This document shows positions 5,228 through 8,609 of a stretch of 8,609 bases of DNA, one piece after another. The stretch's first letter is position 1, and every line of letters begins with the position of its first letter. Both the position numbers and the translations under genes were made by a program. The stretch lies in the NCBI GenBank assembly GCA_900545875.1, contig URAQ01000061.1:1-8609 (forward strand), written 5' to 3'. Below the pieces are notes generated by a model. That model was not told where the DNA came from, did no database searches, and saw only the letters and a program-made list of their open reading frames with translations. The DNA comes from an uncultured Collinsella sp. (GTDB taxonomy: Bacteria; Actinomycetota; Coriobacteriia; Coriobacteriales; Coriobacteriaceae).

Positions 5228-5375
5228 AGAGGATCCCTTCGTGAGGCACATCTGTTGCAACTTATTGTGATACAGGATTGTGGCGCACATGTTTCCAGCA
5301 TATCCCTGCATTTTTTAAACGTTATATACGAATACTCTTGTTTGGTAAAGTGCAACGTGATAGGGTCTTTACCAC
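5228..5375. promoter_or_regulatory. Divergent promoter region with an 8-bp dyad
   Basis: This gap must hold the promoters of the leftward amidohydrolase gene and the rightward lysine operon. On the plus strand TTGTTT (5338-5343) with a 17-base spacer to TAGGGT (5361-5366) is a possible but weak promoter. An A/T-rich stretch with TTATATACG (5322-5330) is another candidate area for either direction. TGGTAAAG (5343-5350) and CTTTACCA (5367-5374) form a perfect 8-bp inverted repeat with a 16-base spacer, ending just before the riboswitch. It could be an operator or, if transcription starts further left, an RNA hairpin. I cannot assign exact start sites. Confidence 0.4.
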
Positions 5376-5514
5376 TTGATAGAGGCGCGGGCACGAAGAG
5401 CCGCGGGCGAGCCGGCAGGCTTTGACCCCGTGGGGAGGCGAAACCCGCCGAACTGGGTTTTACGGGCACGAACAACCTGGTGGGCCTGTGGGAAACACCC
5501 ACAGGACTGTCTGC
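5376..5514 (+). promoter_or_regulatory. Lysine riboswitch (L box) aptamer
   Basis: The leader of the lysA-dapA gene carries the conserved blocks of the lysine aptamer in the right order. GATAGAGGCGCG (5378-5389) corresponds to the AGAUAGAGGUGCG block at the 5' side of P1, and AAGAG follows at 5396-5400. TGGGGAGGCG...CGCCGAA (5431-5452) corresponds to the GGGGAGCGUCGCCGAAG block, with a GGCG/CGCC P3 stem. ACTGGGTT (5452-5459) pairs with AACCTGGT (5474-5481) as P4. CCTGTGGG (5485-5492) pairs with CCCACAGG (5498-5505) as P5. ACTGTC (5506-5511) closes the core: GATAG (5378-5382) pairs with CTGTC (5507-5511) as P1. The P2 part is GC-rich and I could not assign all of it. The gene controlled makes lysine, which fits perfectly. 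High lysine should reduce expression. Confidence 0.85.
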
Positions 5515-5527
5515 AGCAATGCGGGAG

Positions 5528-5595
5528 CGCTATCCGGACATTGGGTCCACGTTATGCGGATTCGATGCGCAGATGGCGCCGTCTGGATAGCGAGG
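5528..5595 (+). promoter_or_regulatory. Riboswitch expression platform hiding the lysA ribosome binding site
   Basis: CGCTATCCGGAC (5528-5539) pairs with GTCTGGATAGCG (5581-5592) over 12 bp with one G-U pair. A smaller TGCG/CGCA stem sits inside. The 3' arm ends on the first base of GAGG (5592-5595), the ribosome binding site ten bases before the ATG at 5606. No T-run follows, so control of translation start is more likely than termination. CTATC (5530-5534) is also complementary to GATAG (5378-5382), the 5' strand of P1. Without lysine that pairing could free the ribosome binding site; with lysine, P1 forms and the 12-bp stem can close. Confidence 0.6.
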
Positions 5596-5605
5596 TTTAC
5601 GGGAC

Positions 5606-7915
5606 ATGGCATTGACCCCCAACGAGGCATATGCGGCCAAGCAGCCGTTTGTGGACAAAGAGACACTCGAGCATATCGTCGAGCAGTTCCCCACGCCGTT
5701 TCATCTATACGACGAGGCGGGCATCCGCCGCAACATGCAAGAAGTGCGCGACGCCTTTGCATGGAACCCGGGCTTTAAGGAATACTTTGCCGTCAAGGCA
5801 AACCCCAACCCGGCGCTCATCTCCATTCTCAACGAATACGGCTGCGGCTGCGATTGCTCGAGCTATACCGAGCTCATGATCGCCCGTTCGCTGGGTATCA
5901 CGGGACACGACATCATGTTCTCGTCCAACGACACGCCGGCTGCCGACTTTGAGCTCGCCGACAAGCTGGGTGCCATCGTCAACTTTGACGACATCAGCCA
6001 CATCGAGTTCTTTGAGCGCGTTGCGGGGCCCATCCCCAAGACGGTCAGCTGCCGCTTTAATCCAGGCGGCCTGTTCCAGCTCTCCAACGGCATCATGGAC
6101 AACCCGGGCGACTCCAAATATGGCATGACCACCGAGCAGCTCTTCGAGGCCTTCCGCATGCTCAAGGCCAAGGGCGCCGAGGACTTTGGCATCCACGCAT
6201 TCCTTGCCAGCAACACCGTCACCAACGACTACTACCCCAAGCTCGCGCGCATCCTCTTTGAGCTTGCCGTACGCCTGGAGCGCGAGACCGGCGCACACGT
6301 CGCCTTCATCAATCTGTCCGGCGGCGTCGGCATCCCCTACCTGCCCGAGCAGCAGGCCAACGACATTCACGCCATCGGCGAGGGAGTACACGCGGCATAC
6401 GACGAGATCCTGGTTCCCGCCGGCATGGGCGATGTGGCCATCTGCACTGAGATGGGCCGCTTTATGATGGGCCCCTACGGCTGCCTGGTCACCAAGGCTA
6501 TCCACGAGAAGCAGATCTACAAGGACTATATCGGTGTCGATGCAAGCGCCGTCGATTTGATTCGCCCTGCCATGTATGGCGCCTACCACCACATTACGGT
6601 GATGGGTCAGCCGGGCGGCGCCGACAAGGCCACGGTGCCCGTCACGAACACCTATGACATCACGGGCAACCTATGCGAGAACAACGACAAGTTTGCTATC
6701 GATCGCAAGCTGCCGCATATCGACATGGGTGACCTGCTTGTAATCCACGATACCGGTGCGCATGGCTACTCCATGGGCTACAACTACAACGGACGGCTGC
6801 GCTCGGCCGAGGTCCTGCTGCGCCCCGATGGCGCGGCCGACCTCATCCGCCGCGCCGAGCGCCCGGGCGATTACTTTGCCACGCTCGACGTGCTGCCGTG
6901 CGGCCGAGAGCTGCTGGCCAAGTCGCGCGCCGAAAGTGCCCGCCGTCGCGCCGAAGACGAGCGCCTGGCAGTCGCAGCTCAATGGAACAAACGCATCCAG
7001 ATCGCGGAGGCGAAGGAGAAGAACATGGACATCCGCAACCTCGAGGGCTCAATCGTCGCCCTCGTCACGCCGTTTAAAAAGGATGGCAGTGTCGACTTTG
7101 ACGCACTCGAGCGCCTTATCGATTTCCACCTGCAAAACGGCACCGACGCCATCCTCACCCTGGGCACCACCGGCGAGAGCGCCACGATGACCGACGACGA
7201 GGACAACTCCGTCGTCGCCGCTGTGGTCAAGCATGTTGCAGGACGCGTCCCCGTTATTGCCGGCTCGGGCTCCAACTCCACGCAGACCATGCTCACCAAG
7301 TCGCTCACCTATCAGGGCCTGGGCGCCGACGGTCTGCTGCTCATCACCCCCTACTACAACAAGTCCAATGAAGAGGGTATCTATCAGCACCTTAAGACCG
7401 TCGCCGATGCCGTGGACATCCCCTGCATCCTGTACAACATCCCCGGCCGCTGTGGCTGCGGCATCAGCGAGCGCAACGTAGAACGCCTGGCCGCGCACCC
7501 CAACATCATGGGTATTAAGGAGGCCTCGGGCAACGTCGCCTACGCGGCCAAGATCGCCCACCTGCTGTCAGACGACTTCCGCATGTACTCGGGCGAGGAC
7601 GCGCTTACCGTACCGCTCATGAGCCTGGGCGCCTCGGGCACCATCAGCGTGTGGGCCGATGTTCAGCCGCAGCTCGTGCACGACATGTGCCGCGCCTATC
7701 TGGACGGTGACGTGGCACGCGCCCGCGATATCCAGATTGCCGGCCAGCCGCTCATCAATGCCCTCTTTAGCGAGGTCAACCCCATCCCCGTCAAGGAAGT
7801 GCTCGCCCAGATGGGCATGATCGAGGCAAACTACCGTATGCCGCTGTGCCCCATGGCAGACGACACGCGAGCCGCACTTACCGATGCTCTGAAGGGAGCT
7901 GGTCTGCTTGATTAA
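5606..7915 (+). CDS. lysA-dapA: Diaminopimelate decarboxylase fused to 4-hydroxy-tetrahydrodipicolinate synthase
   Basis: One uninterrupted frame of 769 residues holds two enzymes. Residues 1-435 are LysA, a PLP enzyme that decarboxylates meso-diaminopimelate to lysine. It shows FAVKANPNP with the PLP-binding Lys64, the Gly-rich SGGVG (238-242), EMGR (282-285), and GNLCENNDKF (354-363) with the active-site Cys357 that is supplied across the dimer. Residues 436-473 form a charged helical linker (SRAESARRRAEDERLAVAAQ...). Residues 474-769 are a full-length DapA, which condenses pyruvate with aspartate semialdehyde. It shows LGTTGES (519-525), ITPYYNK (580-586), YNIPGR (610-615, Tyr610) and GIKEASGN with the Schiff-base Lys638. 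The start at 5606 has GAGG ten bases ahead. The two enzymes act at the end and the beginning of the pathway, so direct channelling is not expected. An internal ribosome binding site at the join is listed separately. Lysine riboswitch control is expected. Confidence 0.93.
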   Translation: MALTPNEAYAAKQPFVDKETLEHIVEQFPTPFHLYDEAGIRRNMQEVRDAFAWNPGFKEYFAVKANPNPALISILNEYGCGCDCSSYTELMIARSLGITGHDIMFSSNDTPAADFELADKLGAIVNFDDISHIEFFERVAGPIPKTVSCRFNPGGLFQLSNGIMDNPGDSKYGMTTEQLFEAFRMLKAKGAEDFGIHAFLASNTVTNDYYPKLARILFELAVRLERETGAHVAFINLSGGVGIPYLPEQQANDIHAIGEGVHAAYDEILVPAGMGDVAICTEMGRFMMGPYGCLVTKAIHEKQIYKDYIGVDASAVDLIRPAMYGAYHHITVMGQPGGADKATVPVTNTYDITGNLCENNDKFAIDRKLPHIDMGDLLVIHDTGAHGYSMGYNYNGRLRSAEVLLRPDGAADLIRRAERPGDYFATLDVLPCGRELLAKSRAESARRRAEDERLAVAAQWNKRIQIAEAKEKNMDIRNLEGSIVALVTPFKKDGSVDFDALERLIDFHLQNGTDAILTLGTTGESATMTDDEDNSVVAAVVKHVAGRVPVIAGSGSNSTQTMLTKSLTYQGLGADGLLLITPYYNKSNEEGIYQHLKTVADAVDIPCILYNIPGRCGCGISERNVERLAAHPNIMGIKEASGNVAYAAKIAHLLSDDFRMYSGEDALTVPLMSLGASGTISVWADVQPQLVHDMCRAYLDGDVARARDIQIAGQPLINALFSEVNPIPVKEVLAQMGMIEANYRMPLCPMADDTRAALTDALKGAGLLD
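7013..7027 (+). promoter_or_regulatory. Internal ribosome binding site and ATG for the DapA domain
   Basis: AAGGAG (7013-7018) lies six bases before an in-frame ATG (7025-7027) that falls exactly where a stand-alone DapA would begin (MDIRNLEGSIVALVTPF). From it a normal 296-residue DapA could be made besides the fusion. The site is either a working second start or a relic of a recent time when lysA and dapA were separate genes. Confidence 0.65.
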
Positions 7916-8609
7916 GACCGTCATTATGGGAACGGGCCGCATGGGCTCGCTCATCCGCACCACCGCCGAGGGCACCGTTGATGCCGCCGGTCAGCCCGTT
8001 TTTGATATCGTCGCCCAGATCGGTTTTGATCTGTCCGAGCTCGAGAGCGCCCCGGCGGCCGACGTTATCATCGACTTCTCGAACGTCGTGACCTTCGATG
8101 CCGTCGTCGCCTATGTCGAGCGCACGGGCGCCGCATTGGTCTCGGGCACCACGGGCTATACGCCCGAGCAGATGGACCGCCTGCGTGAGCTGGGCCAGAA
8201 CACCCGCGTTATGCACTCGGGCAATTACTCCATCGGTATCGCAGCCCTGCGCCATCTGGTAGCGCAGGCTACACGCGAGCTGCCCGGCTTTGACTGCGAA
8301 ATCGTCGAGACGCACCACAACCAAAAGGTCGACGCCCCGAGCGGCACTGCCAAGCTACTGCTCGACGCCGTCGTCGAAGCTGAACCCGAGGCAGGCTACC
8401 ACCCCGTCTATGGCCGCGAGGGCATGTGCGGCGCGCGCGATCCCAAGGAGATCGGCATGCACTCGCTGCGCGGCGGCACCGTCGCCGGCGTGCACGAGGT
8501 GGGTTTCTTTGGCCAGGACGAGGAGGTCACGCTCACCCACCGCGCCACGAGCCGTCAGATCTTTGTCAACGGCGCCCTGGCAGCCGCGCAGAAGCTCGTC
8601 ACCCGCGAC
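7908..8609 (+). CDS. dapB: 4-hydroxy-tetrahydrodipicolinate reductase (partial at right edge)
   Basis: DapB reduces the DapA product with NAD(P)H to tetrahydrodipicolinate. The first 234 residues are present; the family is about 245-270 long, so only the extreme C-terminus is missing. Seen are the nucleotide-binding GTGRMG (8-13), DFSNVVTF (56-63), LVSGTTGY (78-84), the substrate site ETHHNQKVDAPSGTA (134-148) with His136, His137 and Lys140, then HSLRGGTVAGVHEVGFFG and HRATSRQIFVNGAL. The start is a TTG at 7908, with AAGGGAG (7892-7898) nine bases ahead. The first ATG in frame (7926) would delete the beta strand before the GTGRMG loop, so TTG is preferred. It overlaps the end of the upstream gene by eight bases, which suggests translational coupling within the lysine operon. 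Confidence 0.93.
   Translation, partial: MIKTVIMGTGRMGSLIRTTAEGTVDAAGQPVFDIVAQIGFDLSELESAPAADVIIDFSNVVTFDAVVAYVERTGAALVSGTTGYTPEQMDRLRELGQNTRVMHSGNYSIGIAALRHLVAQATRELPGFDCEIVETHHNQKVDAPSGTAKLLLDAVVEAEPEAGYHPVYGREGMCGARDPKEIGMHSLRGGTVAGVHEVGFFGQDEEVTLTHRATSRQIFVNGALAAAQKLVTRD

Noticed and set aside
5705..6592. Long minus-strand open frame (295 codons) opposite lysA
   Set aside because: Antisense of a well-conserved enzyme with all its active-site residues; long antisense frames are common in GC-rich coding sequence.
1..8609. tRNA, rRNA or CRISPR arrays
   Set aside because: No tRNA-like cloverleaf, no ribosomal RNA core sequence and no regularly spaced direct repeats were seen on reading through.

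Overview
The window looks like a stretch of a high-GC Gram-positive chromosome, most likely a coriobacterium such as Collinsella. I infer this from GC-rich codon use, the style of the LysA, DapA and DapB sequences and the kinds of remnant present; no marker gene proves it. It divides into an accessory or decaying left part (about 1-3600) and a housekeeping right part (about 3600-8609) devoted to lysine and diaminopimelate synthesis.

Left part. A partial minus-strand coiled-coil gene that resembles a phage scaffold protein runs off the left edge. A minus-strand terminator sits just upstream of it. Next is an intact plus-strand gene (448-1164) that joins a ribbon-helix-helix DNA-binding domain to a YfbU domain. 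It has a good promoter, a cluster of GTCAT/ATGAC half-sites and a strong ribosome binding site. From 1165 to about 2446 there is no intact gene. The stretch is a graveyard holding a transposase catalytic fragment (TDNGAEF), a membrane-protein tail spread over three frames, a 13-bp perfect hairpin and the C-terminal DUF4143 half of an AAA ATPase. A conserved-looking hypothetical gene follows (2443-3036, minus).

Middle. On the minus strand an M20 amidohydrolase (5227-4040), a HigA-type antitoxin without a visible HigB (3943-3602) and a small two-helix membrane protein (3575-3249) lie in series and end at a clear Rho-independent terminator (3211-3165). A TATAAT box just before the HigA gene has a near-match to the Gram-positive LexA box beside it.

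Right part. Divergent from the amidohydrolase is a lysine operon. It starts with a recognisable lysine riboswitch (about 5376-5514), then a 12-bp stem whose 3' arm reaches the ribosome binding site of the first gene. That gene is an unusual 769-residue in-frame fusion of diaminopimelate decarboxylase (LysA) to 4-hydroxy-tetrahydrodipicolinate synthase (DapA), and it keeps an internal ribosome binding site and ATG at the join. dapB follows with a TTG start overlapping the end of the fusion, and it is cut by the right edge. The operon thus carries the first enzyme (DapA), the second (DapB) and the last (LysA) of the pathway under lysine feedback. The neighbouring M20 enzyme could supply the deacetylation step of the acetylated branch, but that is inference.
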